37,658 nucleotides of DNA from Cytophagaceae bacterium (GTDB lineage Bacteria > Bacteroidota > Bacteroidia > Cytophagales > Cytophagaceae): contig JACMQM010000348.1 of the NCBI GenBank assembly GCA_014376985.1, forward strand, positions 1 to 37,658. Direction: 5' to 3'. Positions 1-8,519 of the stretch are shown here, one piece after another. Under the pieces are notes generated by a model. It had not been told where the DNA came from. It saw only the letters and a list, made by a program, of their open reading frames with translations, and ran no database searches. Position 1 is the stretch's first letter; every line of letters starts with the position of its first letter. The translations under genes were made by a program, and so were the position numbers.

Positions 1-642
1 GGGCGTTTCTTCTTGAATAAAGAAGGCAAATTGCAATTCGACCCTGAATTGACAGACCATTTTTCTGGTGACACCTTTGGATTAAAAGAGTTTATTGTTC
101 AACCCATCGACAGAACCACTTATACTATGTCTACAAACTATCCAAAAAACACACCTTCAAAAAAAGCAACTGATAAAGCAAACGACTCCGAAGCCGTATC
201 AGGCAGCGCCTTGAAAACAATCTTGATCATGATACCCATCGTATTATTGGTAGCCATTGGCGGATTGTTTGTATTCATGAAACAAACGGATACAGATTCT
301 ATAGCCGGTATTGATGTCATGGAATTATTAGGTATGAAAGATCATCAAAAGAAGGTAGTCGCTGATACTGTTGCTTTAACTCCTGTAGAGCCAATAGCAC
401 AAGCTATAGTTGAAGATACCAATGCTGTGTATTCCGTTGTTGTAGGTTCTTTCCAGAATGACCATCATGCGCAAAAATTTAGCAAGAAACTCAATAAAAA
501 AGGATTGTCAACCGTTGTGGTAGAAGGTGACGGTTATTTTAGAGTAGCCCTTGATAATGTAGGAAACAAAACGACTGCTCTGGGAAAACGAGAAGAACTG
601 TTAGCCAGTTATGGCGAAGACATCTGGATCATGAAGAAATAA
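1..642 (+). CDS. HU-CCDC81 / SPOR domain envelope protein (5' end missing)
   Basis: The frame is open from the first base, so this is the C-terminal 213 residues of a longer protein. Residues 1-30 resemble the end of the HU-like CCDC81 domain found in Bacteroidota SPOR proteins: GRFFLNKEGKLQF, then an FGL motif. A polar linker follows, then one membrane span at about 73-93 (TILIMIPIVLLVAIGGLF). The last 70 residues are a SPOR domain (YSVVVGSF near 144). SPOR domains bind peptidoglycan stripped of stem peptides, so the protein probably has a cytoplasmic DNA-binding-like part and a periplasmic glycan-binding part. The first possible start inside the window, TTG at 13, lies within conserved sequence and is unlikely to be real. 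The TonB-like gene follows 21 bases downstream. Family assignment is confident; cellular role is inferred. Confidence 0.85.
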   Translation, partial: GRFFLNKEGKLQFDPELTDHFSGDTFGLKEFIVQPIDRTTYTMSTNYPKNTPSKKATDKANDSEAVSGSALKTILIMIPIVLLVAIGGLFVFMKQTDTDSIAGIDVMELLGMKDHQKKVVADTVALTPVEPIAQAIVEDTNAVYSVVVGSFQNDHHAQKFSKKLNKKGLSTVVVEGDGYFRVALDNVGNKTTALGKREELLASYGEDIWIMKK

Positions 643-663
643 TCAGGTTTTCCTGAATAAACC

Positions 664-1500
664 ATGCACATCAATTACAGAACAGACGAGAAGTACAACA
701 ATAGAGGATTGCTTATATCTATCGCAATTCACGGTGCGTTGTTGCTCGCCTTTTTTTTTATAATAGTAATGAAAAATCCTCCTGATTTTCCATTGCAAGA
801 AGATGGTTCCGGAGTTCCTATTAATTTCGGTTTTGATGACTTCGGCATGGGAGACAACAATGAGCAACCTTCAGTATCCGAACCAGTGCCAGTGAAAGAA
901 GAGCTTCAGGAAGAAGCAAAGCCAGCTGACGCAGATCAATCTGAGGTGGTGACGACTACTGAAGAGACTCCTTATAAAATAGAAGAAAAGAAGGAAAAGA
1001 AAACTGTCGAACCAAAGAAAGTTAAAGAGCCTGTAAAAGATACGAAGGAAACGAAAGCCACTACGACAGAAGCTAAAACAGCTGCTCCTAAAACCGTCGA
1101 CAAAAGAAATTCTATGGGCAATGGCGACAAGAATGTCGCCGGTGATCAAGGCAAAGAAAATGGTACATTAGATTCTAAAAACTATTATGGAAATGCCGGA
1201 GCAGGCGGTCCTGGTGCTGGTGGCAGTGGCGGATCCTCCTTGAATATGTCTGGCTGGAGATGGACAAGTGCTCCTAAAGTAAAAGATAATTCCAGTGAGT
1301 CCGGTAAAATTGTTTTTAAAATCATAGTGGATGAAGATGGAACAATACTTTCAGCCATACCAGTAGAAAATCAGTTAAGTCCTGCTGTGACTAAATTTTA
1401 TAAAGATGCCGTAATGGATCTTACACTTGAAAAAACAAGTGGCAGCAAAGCTGCTGAAAACTCTACAGGCTACATTACCTTTATTATCCGCACTAAGTAA
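664..1500 (+). CDS. TonB-like energy transducer protein
   Basis: This 278-residue protein has the TonB plan. There is a short cytoplasmic N-terminus, one membrane anchor at about 16-36 (LLISIAIHGALLLAFFFIIV), a long Lys/Glu/Thr/Pro-rich periplasmic stretch at about 60-150, and a Gly-rich hinge near 178-193. The small C-terminal domain (about 198-278) reads GKIVFKIIVDEDG, the pattern of the TonB C-terminal fold. TonB proteins pass proton-motive energy from ExbB/ExbD to outer-membrane receptors. No exbB or exbD lies in the window; they may lie to the left, which cannot be seen. folC follows after 9 bases, so co-transcription is likely. The C-terminal domain is divergent, so a TolA-like role is possible. 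Confidence 0.75.
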   Translation: MHINYRTDEKYNNRGLLISIAIHGALLLAFFFIIVMKNPPDFPLQEDGSGVPINFGFDDFGMGDNNEQPSVSEPVPVKEELQEEAKPADADQSEVVTTTEETPYKIEEKKEKKTVEPKKVKEPVKDTKETKATTTEAKTAAPKTVDKRNSMGNGDKNVAGDQGKENGTLDSKNYYGNAGAGGPGAGGSGGSSLNMSGWRWTSAPKVKDNSSESGKIVFKIIVDEDGTILSAIPVENQLSPAVTKFYKDAVMDLTLEKTSGSKAAENSTGYITFIIRTK

Positions 1501-1509
1501 TTCCTTTTC

Positions 1510-2805
1510 TTGACTTTCGAAGAAGCCACACACTACTTATTTTCTTCTTTTCCTTCCTTTGAAAAAAGTGGCAAAACAGGCATCAATGAAGGACTTCGTA
1601 TCACCAGAGATTTTTTACAGGTACTTGGAAATCCACATTTAAAATTACGCTGCGTTCATGTTGCCGGTACCAATGGCAAAGGAAGCTCCTCTCATTTTCT
1701 TGCTTCTATTTTACAAGAAGCCGGCTATAAGACCGGTTTGTTTACTTCGCCGCATGTTAAATCGTTTACCGAACGCATTCGCATCAATGGAGTAGAAATT
1801 CCTGAACAGGTTGTTGTTGACTTTATTGTAAACAATAGAACCACACTCGATCAACTAAAACCTTCTTTTTTTGAAATCACTACGGTGATGGCGTTTGAGT
1901 ATTTTGCTTCACAGCATATTGATGTAGCCATTATTGAAACAGGACTTGGCGGCAGATTGGATTCCAGCAATGTGATTGAACAACCAATTGTTTGTCTGAT
2001 TACGAATATTGGTTTTGATCATACCGAAATGTTAGGCAATGATCTGCCTTCCATTGCAGCTGAAAAAGCAGGCATTATCAAGGCTGGAAGACCAGTAGTA
2101 CAAAGCGAATCTAATACCGCTTATAATGCTGTCATCAAAACCAAAGCAGATGAGCTGAAAGCTCCATTAGCCATCGCTCAGGATCGTTGGACCGCCAATT
2201 ATATGGTTTGGAAAAATGGCATCGGACGCATTGAGCTGGACGATCATTTTTCCAATAAAAAGTACGATTTGCAAACGCCCTTAGCGGGTATATACCAAAC
2301 CAATAATTTATGTGGTGTATTGGAAACTTGCCGTGTACTGCGAGCTGAGGGATTCAACATCAACCATGAGAGCATTGGCAGAGGAGTGTCTTTGGTGTTG
2401 ACCAATACGCACATGAAAGGCCGCTGGCAGACGCTTTCACTGGATCCTTTGATCATTTGTGATGCGGTGCATAATATATCAGGATGGCAGCAAGTATTGT
2501 ATCAATTGAAACATATGCCCAAGCCTTGTAGCGTAATGATCTTAGGGTTTTCCAGTGATAAAAAACCGGAACAATTCATTGATACTATTCCTGCAGGAAC
2601 CAAAGTTATTTTTTCTAATTTCCAAAACAAGAGAGCCAGTAATCCTCAGGCCTTGTGTGAATATGCTTTGAACAGAGGCTTAGAAGCTTATGCCGTAGAG
2701 AATGTAAATGAAGCCCTTTCAACATCAATCGTGCTACATCCCGAGGGAAGTTTTATATTTGTAGGCGGAAGCATCTATTTATTATCAGAATTGAATAACA
2801 TATAA
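1510..2805 (+). CDS. folC: Bifunctional folylpolyglutamate synthase / dihydrofolate synthase
   Basis: FolC is a cytoplasmic Mur-ligase-family enzyme. It adds glutamate to dihydropteroate, forming dihydrofolate, and extends the polyglutamate tail of reduced folates using ATP. At 431 residues the length is normal. The ATP loop GTNGKGS is at 53-59. The family motifs TSPHVKSFTERIRING (79-94), ETGLGGRLDSSN and NIGFDHTEMLG follow, then AAEKAGIIK with the expected lysine that is often carbamylated. A C-terminal Mur-like domain starts near 300. The start is TTG, the first start in frame, giving an N-terminus that matches the family; no ATG fits better. It sits between the TonB-like gene (9-base gap) and trmB (6-base gap). 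Confidence 0.95.
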   Translation: MTFEEATHYLFSSFPSFEKSGKTGINEGLRITRDFLQVLGNPHLKLRCVHVAGTNGKGSSSHFLASILQEAGYKTGLFTSPHVKSFTERIRINGVEIPEQVVVDFIVNNRTTLDQLKPSFFEITTVMAFEYFASQHIDVAIIETGLGGRLDSSNVIEQPIVCLITNIGFDHTEMLGNDLPSIAAEKAGIIKAGRPVVQSESNTAYNAVIKTKADELKAPLAIAQDRWTANYMVWKNGIGRIELDDHFSNKKYDLQTPLAGIYQTNNLCGVLETCRVLRAEGFNINHESIGRGVSLVLTNTHMKGRWQTLSLDPLIICDAVHNISGWQQVLYQLKHMPKPCSVMILGFSSDKKPEQFIDTIPAGTKVIFSNFQNKRASNPQALCEYALNRGLEAYAVENVNEALSTSIVLHPEGSFIFVGGSIYLLSELNNI

Positions 2806-2811
2806 TCTACC

Positions 2812-3480
2812 ATGGGCAGAAAAAAGCAGGAACGTTTCAGACAAAATGAAGTCAGTGAAAACATTGTACAACCTGGTAAAGAAAACTATTTGAAAATAAA
2901 AGGTTACTGGAACGAACACTTTAGCAATGACCATCCCATTATATTAGAAGCAGGTTGCGGAAGAGGTGAGTATACGGTAGGACTGGCCGCTGTATATCCT
3001 GATCAAAACTATGTAGGTGCTGATATCAAAGGTTCCAGAATATGGAAAGGTAGTTCCATAGCCAATAAAGAGGGTTATAAAAATGCAGCCTTCCTACGCA
3101 CTAAATTACAAAACCTGACTGATTTTTTTGCACCCAATGAGTTGAGTGAAATATGGGTTACCTTTCCTGATCCGAGACCTAAAGAAGGAGAAGAAAAGTT
3201 AAGATTGACCAGTCCTCGTTTCATGAATATGTACCGTAACATGTTAAAGCCAAACGGTAAACTGCATTTAAAAACAGACAGTATATTATTGTTTGAATAC
3301 ACCTTAGAGCTTCTGCAATCCGGAGAAATCAAGGAGATAGAGAATTTGATTTTCACCAGAGACCTTTACAGCGATCCTGTTCTATTGTCCCAGCACCATG
3401 GTATACAAACTACTTACGAGAAGAAATTTATGGCAGAAGGGTTTAAGATTAATTATCTGAGTTTTAATTTCCGGAAATGA
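2812..3480 (+). CDS. trmB: tRNA (guanine-N7-)-methyltransferase
   Basis: TrmB methylates N7 of G46 in the variable loop of tRNAs using S-adenosylmethionine. The 222-residue protein has the class I methyltransferase loop EAGCGRGEYT at 46-55, the acidic residue D71 in VGADIKG that would hold the SAM ribose, and the family signature FPDPRPK at 118-124 with the following RLTSPRF. The ATG start lies 6 bases after the folC stop, with no clear Shine-Dalgarno, so translation is probably coupled. A hairpin-forming repeat 7 bases downstream probably ends the run. Confidence 0.95.
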   Translation: MGRKKQERFRQNEVSENIVQPGKENYLKIKGYWNEHFSNDHPIILEAGCGRGEYTVGLAAVYPDQNYVGADIKGSRIWKGSSIANKEGYKNAAFLRTKLQNLTDFFAPNELSEIWVTFPDPRPKEGEEKLRLTSPRFMNMYRNMLKPNGKLHLKTDSILLFEYTLELLQSGEIKEIENLIFTRDLYSDPVLLSQHHGIQTTYEKKFMAEGFKINYLSFNFRK

Positions 3481-3486
3481 GAAAAG

Positions 3487-3541
3487 AGAGATGAGAAATG
3501 AGATAATAATAGATGTTGTACAGTTCTCATCTCTCATTTCT
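3487..3541. repeat. Imperfect inverted repeat downstream of trmB, possible terminator
   Basis: Two 17-base arms, 3487-3503 and 3525-3541, are complementary at 15 of 17 positions, with both exceptions able to form G-U pairs. They enclose a 21-base AT-rich loop. The placement just after trmB and before the next promoter suggests a terminator, although no strong T-run follows directly. The arm sequence (GARATNAGAGATNAG type) resembles arms around the terminator at 29494-29576, so it may be a dispersed repeat family. Confidence 0.5.
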
Positions 3542-3549
3542 GGAAAACA

Positions 3550-3580
3550 TTTGATTTACCTTTTTTTTTCCTTATCATAG
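3550..3580 (+). promoter_or_regulatory. Possible Bacteroidota promoter before the PD40/OmpA gene
   Basis: A TTTG (3550-3553) is separated by exactly 19 bases from TATCATAG (3573-3580), a partial match (4 of 6 fixed positions) to the Bacteroidota -7 element TAnnTTTG. It lies 27 bases before the ATG at 3607. This is a weak pattern match only. Confidence 0.3.
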
Positions 3581-3606
3581 ATTAGAGAATTGTCCATCTT
3601 TAGATT

Positions 3607-5151
3607 ATGAAAAATATTTTTACACTTATCCTGCTGAGTCTAATTTCTATCTCCACGTTTGCTCAACGTGTTGTACTTGGACCTCCTTTAAATACTACCG
3701 GTGCTGAATACAATCCTTCACTTAGTGGCGATGGCAAAACCATGATCTTTACGTCTAAAGTAAGCAACATGTACGATCCTGAATTTATGGTGAGTTATAA
3801 AACATCCAGCGGCTGGTCAAGACCTGAAGTATTGCCTGTATTAAATACTAAAATCAAAACGGTGTTTACCGGTGACTATACTTTGAGTCATGATGGTACT
3901 ATCATCGTCTTTGCAACCAGCAAATATGGTGGAGTAGGAGCCAAAGACATTTGGATGATAGAGAAAAAAGGAAATGCATGGCAAGCTTCGGTAAACCTTG
4001 CTAAGCCGATTAATACAATAGGTGACGAAGGAGATCCTTGTTTATCCCCGGATAATAAGTTGCTCTATTTTGTACGTTATGACGGTACAAAAACTGCCGG
4101 TGGATTAGCTTGCGGTAAAATTTACGTATCTGAAAGAATAGCCGGTAATGTCTCTTGGAAAGAACCTGTAGCCTTGCCTTCATCTATTAACGCAGGCTGT
4201 GAAAGCAATCCACGAATACTGGCTGATGGAAAAACATTATTGTTTTCTTCCAAGCGTACAGGTGGATTAGGAGAGTTTGATCAGTATATTTCTAAATTCA
4301 CCAATGGCAGCTGGTCTTCCGCTAAACCGATGACATTCTTAAATACTCCTAAAGACGATCGTTATGTTTCTGTTTCCGCACAAGGCAATACCGCATTCTA
4401 TACAGTCACTCAGGAAAAAAGCGGACAAGATTTAGCTATGTCTACTATTCCTGCAGAATTACAACCGGACAAAGTTTTATATTGGAAAGGTGTTGTGAAA
4501 GATGCGGCGACCAAGCAACCCATTAGTGCCAGAATTATGATTACAGATAAAAAAACAAATAAGCTCAATACGATACAAGCCAATAGTGACGGAAGTTTTA
4601 ATCTGTTTATTCCTCAAGGTGATTCGTATGATGTAGCCATTCAATCCAATGAAAAAGGAAAAGTATATTATTCTACTTTATTCGAATTGGAAACATTGGA
4701 TAAATATACTGAACTCGATAAATCAATAGAATTAAAGGCTGTGGCTCCAACCAGTACGATTGATCTTACCAATATTCGATTTGAAACTGGTTCCGCTAAA
4801 CTCACTTCCTTCTCTACACCTGAACTGAATAGAGCGGTAGCCTTTCTTAAAGAAAATGCAGCAGTAAAAGCAGAGATAGGCGTGTATACAGACAAGGTAA
4901 TGGAAGACAGTGTGCAGGCACCAGATTTGACAGAGATAGAAATTGATACGTTAAGTTCAGAAACAGATTCACTGGGAACCATTGCATACGACATCGAAAA
5001 AACTTACCACAACGATAGAACTCCCAAACAAGCCAAAGCAATAGCAGATTATTTAATGAGTAAAGGTATTCCCGCTTCCCGCATCTCTTACAAAGGATAC
5101 GGTGCCGATGCTTTAGCAAGTAAAAGAGTGGTATTGGTTTTAAAACCATAA
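3607..5151 (+). CDS. PD40 beta-propeller / OmpA-like outer-membrane lipid-facing protein
   Basis: The 514-residue exported protein has a signal peptide at 1-19 (cleavage after STFA). WD40-like PD40 repeats follow, seen as repeated YNPSLSGDGKTMIFTS, LSHDGTIIVFATS and LSPDNKLLYFVR blocks (about 35-270). A carboxypeptidase-regulatory-like beta-sandwich lies near 295-365. The C-terminal OmpA-like domain starts near 389 (NIRFETGSAKL). Such proteins are common Bacteroidota envelope components, some T9SS-linked. The OmpA domain is odd. About 30 acidic residues are inserted after YTDKV (D429 kept), and the arginine that normally contacts diaminopimelate is replaced by Q475 (PKQAKAIADYL). The end is also shortened. 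Peptidoglycan binding may therefore be weak or lost. Function beyond envelope attachment is unknown. Confidence 0.8.
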   Translation: MKNIFTLILLSLISISTFAQRVVLGPPLNTTGAEYNPSLSGDGKTMIFTSKVSNMYDPEFMVSYKTSSGWSRPEVLPVLNTKIKTVFTGDYTLSHDGTIIVFATSKYGGVGAKDIWMIEKKGNAWQASVNLAKPINTIGDEGDPCLSPDNKLLYFVRYDGTKTAGGLACGKIYVSERIAGNVSWKEPVALPSSINAGCESNPRILADGKTLLFSSKRTGGLGEFDQYISKFTNGSWSSAKPMTFLNTPKDDRYVSVSAQGNTAFYTVTQEKSGQDLAMSTIPAELQPDKVLYWKGVVKDAATKQPISARIMITDKKTNKLNTIQANSDGSFNLFIPQGDSYDVAIQSNEKGKVYYSTLFELETLDKYTELDKSIELKAVAPTSTIDLTNIRFETGSAKLTSFSTPELNRAVAFLKENAAVKAEIGVYTDKVMEDSVQAPDLTEIEIDTLSSETDSLGTIAYDIEKTYHNDRTPKQAKAIADYLMSKGIPASRISYKGYGADALASKRVVLVLKP

Positions 5152-5171
5152 TTACTTTATAATAATTAATG

Positions 5172-5201
5172 AGATTCTAATTCGCGGATTAGAATCTTAT
5201 T
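5172..5201 (+). terminator. Intrinsic terminator after the PD40/OmpA gene
   Basis: A perfect 10-bp stem (AGATTCTAAT at 5172-5181 with ATTAGAATCT at 5188-5197) closes a TCGCGG loop and is followed by a T-rich stretch. It lies 21 bases after the stop codon. Confidence 0.75.
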
Positions 5202-5225
5202 TCTTCTTTACATCCATCTTAATTT

Positions 5226-5789
5226 ATGTCAAAAAAAAATAGATCATATAGAGTAGCACGGTATGTTATGTATAAGCAAACCCTTGTGAAACCTATTGAT
5301 CATTTCTGGACCTTTTTAGGAGCTTTCATGGGTATTGCCTTGATAGGATTTGCCCAGACTTATTTTAATAAGATAGAACCTATAGATAATCTATTTTTAA
5401 TTGGATCCTTTGGGGCCTCTGCTGTATTGATCTACGGAATTCCTAATAGCCCTTTGGCACAACCGCGCAATTTAATAGGAGGGCATGTAATATCTGCGAT
5501 AGTTGGAGTTAGTGTTTTCAAAGTATGTTCATTTTTACCTCCGGATTTACTGTGGCTTCCTGCTGCGCTTGCTGTATCAGTTGCTATTGTTGTTATGCAA
5601 ATGTCCAAAACACTGCATCCTCCTGGCGGCGCCACAGCATTAATTGCAACTATCGGTTCTGAGAAAATAAAAACATTAGGTTATAGTTATGTATTAACGC
5701 CTGTATTAACAGGCGTATTGATCATGTTTGCGGTAGCTATGGTCGTAAACAATATACCCGAAGGCCGAAGCTATCCTGCGAAGAGATAA
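5226..5789 (+). CDS. HPP family integral membrane protein
   Basis: The 187-residue protein has five or so hydrophobic spans and the family-defining segment LHPPGGATALIA at 130-141. It also carries SFGASAVLIYGIPNSPLAQPRN (about 61-81), which is conserved in HPP proteins. Some HPP members in cyanobacteria and plants transport nitrite, but substrates in Bacteroidota are unknown. The ATG at 5226 lies just after a terminator, so it is probably transcribed on its own. Family membership is certain; the substrate cannot be inferred. Confidence 0.85.
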   Translation: MSKKNRSYRVARYVMYKQTLVKPIDHFWTFLGAFMGIALIGFAQTYFNKIEPIDNLFLIGSFGASAVLIYGIPNSPLAQPRNLIGGHVISAIVGVSVFKVCSFLPPDLLWLPAALAVSVAIVVMQMSKTLHPPGGATALIATIGSEKIKTLGYSYVLTPVLTGVLIMFAVAMVVNNIPEGRSYPAKR

Positions 5790-5846
5790 ATATACACAGC
5801 ATTCTTTTTTCAAGGCCATACTGTTCTAATAACAGTTTACATGCCT

Positions 5847-5854
5847 TATATTTG
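5847..5854 (+). promoter_or_regulatory. -7 promoter element before the NlpC/P60 gene
   Basis: TATATTTG is a perfect match to the Bacteroidota -7 element TAnnTTTG, 21 bases before the ATG at 5876. It overlaps the only upstream in-frame start (TTG at 5852), which supports the ATG as the true start. No convincing -33 TTTG is seen at 19 bases upstream. Confidence 0.5.
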
Positions 5855-5875
5855 GTAACAAGTATTCAATTCGAC

Positions 5876-6439
5876 ATGGTAAAAAAACTTTTTATTCTTC
5901 TTCTATTATTGTTCACTACAACAGCAGCGACTTACGACGAAGATCGTTTTCAGCAAGTCATTGATGCGACAGATAATCCTGTTTTAAAGAAAAAGTTGAT
6001 TGATTACAAAAAGAATGGAATTGAACGTGCTGTGGATACAAGTCGGTACGATAAAGAAGCATTAATTGATTTGTCAAGAACTTATGTAGGAGCTCCACAT
6101 AAGATGGGAGGTATAACTAAAAAAGGAATTGACTGTTCCGGTTTTATGATGGTGATACATGGAGAGTTTGGCGTAAAATTACCACACTCTGCCCACGAAC
6201 AGGCTCGATATGGGACGATCGTTCCGATGAAATCAGAATTGCAAAAAGGAGACCTGGTCTTTTTTTATGGTTCTTATGCTACCGCTAACTTTATCACACA
6301 CTCAGGTGTATACTTAGGAGATGGTACATTTATTCATACATCTAATTCATGTGGGGTAGTTGTTACTTCTATGGAGGATTCTTATTGGAAGTCCCTTTAT
6401 TTATTTGGTACACGTTTTTCTAATCAATCTGCTCAATAG
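5876..6439 (+). CDS. Secreted NlpC/P60 cysteine peptidase (cell-wall hydrolase)
   Basis: NlpC/P60 enzymes cut the D-Glu/diaminopimelate link of peptidoglycan stem peptides in the periplasm. Starting at ATG 5876 gives 187 residues with a signal peptide (MVKKLFILLLLLFTTTAA). The catalytic cysteine is C87 in IDCSGF, the catalytic histidine H142 in THSGVYLGDG, and a likely third polar residue is H154 in FIHTSN. The domain occupies about 60-180 and is complete. Starting at TTG 5852 would add eight residues before the signal peptide and put the start inside a -7 promoter element, so it was rejected. The MFS gene follows after 9 bases, so the two are probably co-transcribed. Confidence 0.9.
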   Translation: MVKKLFILLLLLFTTTAATYDEDRFQQVIDATDNPVLKKKLIDYKKNGIERAVDTSRYDKEALIDLSRTYVGAPHKMGGITKKGIDCSGFMMVIHGEFGVKLPHSAHEQARYGTIVPMKSELQKGDLVFFYGSYATANFITHSGVYLGDGTFIHTSNSCGVVVTSMEDSYWKSLYLFGTRFSNQSAQ

Positions 6440-6448
6440 AAAATAGAT

Positions 6449-7666
6449 ATGGCTGATAAAAAAAGTAATGCAATGCTCTTTATCTTCATCACTTTATTGA
6501 TTGATGTCATCGGTATTGGTATTATTATTCCTGTTGTGCCTGCACTGATTGAAAAACTGACTGGAGAAGGCATCAGCGTTGCAGCAACCTACGGAGGATG
6601 GCTTACATTTTCGTACGCTGTATTTCAATTTCTATTTTCCCCCATTCTTGGAGCATTAAGTGATCGCTTTGGACGAAGACCGGTTTTACTTTTCTCTTTA
6701 TTAGGCTTAGGGTTGGATTATATTTTCCAGGCGTTTGCACCTACTATTTTCTGGCTATTTATCGGACGTATCATCGCTGGTATTGCCGGTGCAAGTTTTA
6801 CAACTGCCACTGCTTATATCGCTGACATCAGTACGCCTGAAAAACGTTCACAAAATTTTGGAATGGTTGGAGCTGCTTTCGGTTTAGGTTTTATTATCGG
6901 TCCTCTTATCGGTGGATTTGCCAGTACTGGAGGAACGCATGTTCCTTTTCTTGTAGCGGCAGGATTATCTCTGATCAATTTTATCTACGGATATTTCGCT
7001 TTGCCCGAATCTCTGTTGCTAAAGAACAGAAGAAGGTTTGACTGGAAGAGAGCCAATCCTATTGGTTCATTGAAACAATTGAGAAGATATCCATTAGTCA
7101 TGGGATTAGTAGGATCATTTGTATTGTTGTTTATTGCGAGTCATGCTATACAATCCAACTGGGTTTATTATACTGTCTATAAGTTTCACTGGACAGAAAC
7201 AGAAGTAGGCCTTTCTCTGGCTTTTGTTGGAGTTATGATCGCTATTGTTCAAGGTGGACTCATCCGTTTCATTATGCCTAAACTGGGTCAGCATGGCGCC
7301 ATATATGTGGGATTGCTTTTGAATATGATAAGTCTCGTTTTATTCGGTTTAGCCAATCAAGGCTGGATGATGTATGCGATACTTCTTCCCTATGCCTTGG
7401 CAGGTATTGCAGGACCTGCTATGCAAGGAATCATGTCAAGCGAAGTCCCCGCTAATGAACAAGGTGAACTACAAGGAGGATTGACTTCTGTGATGAGTCT
7501 AACTTCAATTGTAGGGCCTCTACTGATGAATAATCTATTCGCTTATTTTACGATGGCTTCCGCACCTTTTTTATTCCCAGGTGCGCCATTCATGACTGGT
7601 GCAGTCATGGTACTGGTGGCTGTTTTTATAGCCTATAATACCTTATCGAAGACCAGTAAAAAGTAG
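6449..7666 (+). CDS. MFS transporter, TetA-like drug:H+ antiporter family
   Basis: The 405-residue protein has 12 predicted membrane spans. The major-facilitator motif A GALSDRFGRRP lies at 68-78 between spans 2 and 3. The first-span DVIGIGIIIPVVP and the spans 4-5 segment (GRIIAGIAGASFTTATAYIAD, GFIIGPLIGG) are typical of the TetA/TCR branch of proton-coupled exporters. A role in exporting small molecules is likely, but the resemblance alone does not show tetracycline resistance; many chromosomal members have other or unknown substrates. It lies 9 bases after the NlpC/P60 gene. Confidence 0.85.
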   Translation: MADKKSNAMLFIFITLLIDVIGIGIIIPVVPALIEKLTGEGISVAATYGGWLTFSYAVFQFLFSPILGALSDRFGRRPVLLFSLLGLGLDYIFQAFAPTIFWLFIGRIIAGIAGASFTTATAYIADISTPEKRSQNFGMVGAAFGLGFIIGPLIGGFASTGGTHVPFLVAAGLSLINFIYGYFALPESLLLKNRRRFDWKRANPIGSLKQLRRYPLVMGLVGSFVLLFIASHAIQSNWVYYTVYKFHWTETEVGLSLAFVGVMIAIVQGGLIRFIMPKLGQHGAIYVGLLLNMISLVLFGLANQGWMMYAILLPYALAGIAGPAMQGIMSSEVPANEQGELQGGLTSVMSLTSIVGPLLMNNLFAYFTMASAPFLFPGAPFMTGAVMVLVAVFIAYNTLSKTSKK

Positions 7667-7760
7667 TTTTTAATTCTTATATTTAGTTTACAGTCATACT
7701 ATTTGGGGATATCTGCCGTGTCAAGTCCTGTATATTTATTTAACGACTCAACCATTTAAC

Positions 7761-8500
7761 ATGACACATTTTCTTTCAGCTGTTTTTACTTTTTTAGTTT
7801 TAGTAACGACAGTTTTTGCGCAACCTTTGCATCCCTGTGCGGAATTAATTTGGCAGGATGAATTTAATGGGAACACACTGGACGGTACCAAATGGACTCC
7901 ATAGATAGGAGATGGTTGTGACATTAATCTTTGTGGATGGGGAAATAATGAATTACAATATTATACGGGTAGACCGGAAAACGTAAAAGTAGAGAGTAGT
8001 AATCTCGTTATTACTTCTCTTAAAGAAACATTTAGTGGCAAAGGATATACATCCGCTAGAATCAGATCTATTCATAAAAATAATTTTGCCTATGGAAGAA
8101 TTGAAGCACGGATTAAAGTCCCAAAGGGCGCTGGTTCATGGCCAGCATTCTGGATGTTATCTACTGATGAACCCTATGGACCCTGGCCACAAAACCGCAA
8201 CATTGGACATTAAAACGGTTACCTGTACTGGTATTCTTAATGGAGAAAGTATACGAGCCATAACCATATTCCCTAATCCTTCTAATGATAAATTAACAGT
8301 GACCTGTAATTTACCATCGCCAACTGATGTAAAGTTGATCATTAGTTCTCCTTTAGGAGAGATGCTCATGACTAAAAACTACAGCGGACAAAGCGGAACA
8401 TTCAAGGAGCAATTTTCATTAGAAGGATTAAAACAAGGCAGTTATATCATACAAATTGGTCACGGGCTCTGGTATTCACACTTCACAATTGATCAAGTAT
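7761..8500 (+). pseudogene. Broken GH16 beta-1,3-glucanase (laminarinase) with T9SS sorting domain
   Basis: The ATG at 7761 begins a signal peptide (MTHFLSAVFTFLVLVTTVFAQ) and the GH16 N-terminal sequence LIWQDEFNGNTLDGTKWTP. A TAG stop follows at 7902-7904. The same frame continues with GDGCDINLCGWGNNELQYYT and RIEARIKVPKGAGSWPAFWML up to PYGPWPQ. The catalytic EIDIME-type motif should follow at once but is absent, and a stop comes at 8211. In the +1 frame, sequence resumes (from about 8190) with a linker and a T9SS sorting domain: ITIFPNPSNDKLTVT, then a glycine-tyrosine GSYIIQI end. So a nonsense change, a deletion of roughly half the enzyme including the active site, and a frame change are all present. 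The protein cannot be an active glucanase. Confidence 0.85.
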
Positions 8501-8519
8501 TAAACACTCAATTCTGTAT

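Noticed and set aside
5852-5875. TTG start upstream of the NlpC/P60 gene
   Set aside because: The TTG is part of a perfect TAnnTTTG -7 element, and the ATG at 5876 begins directly with a signal peptide.
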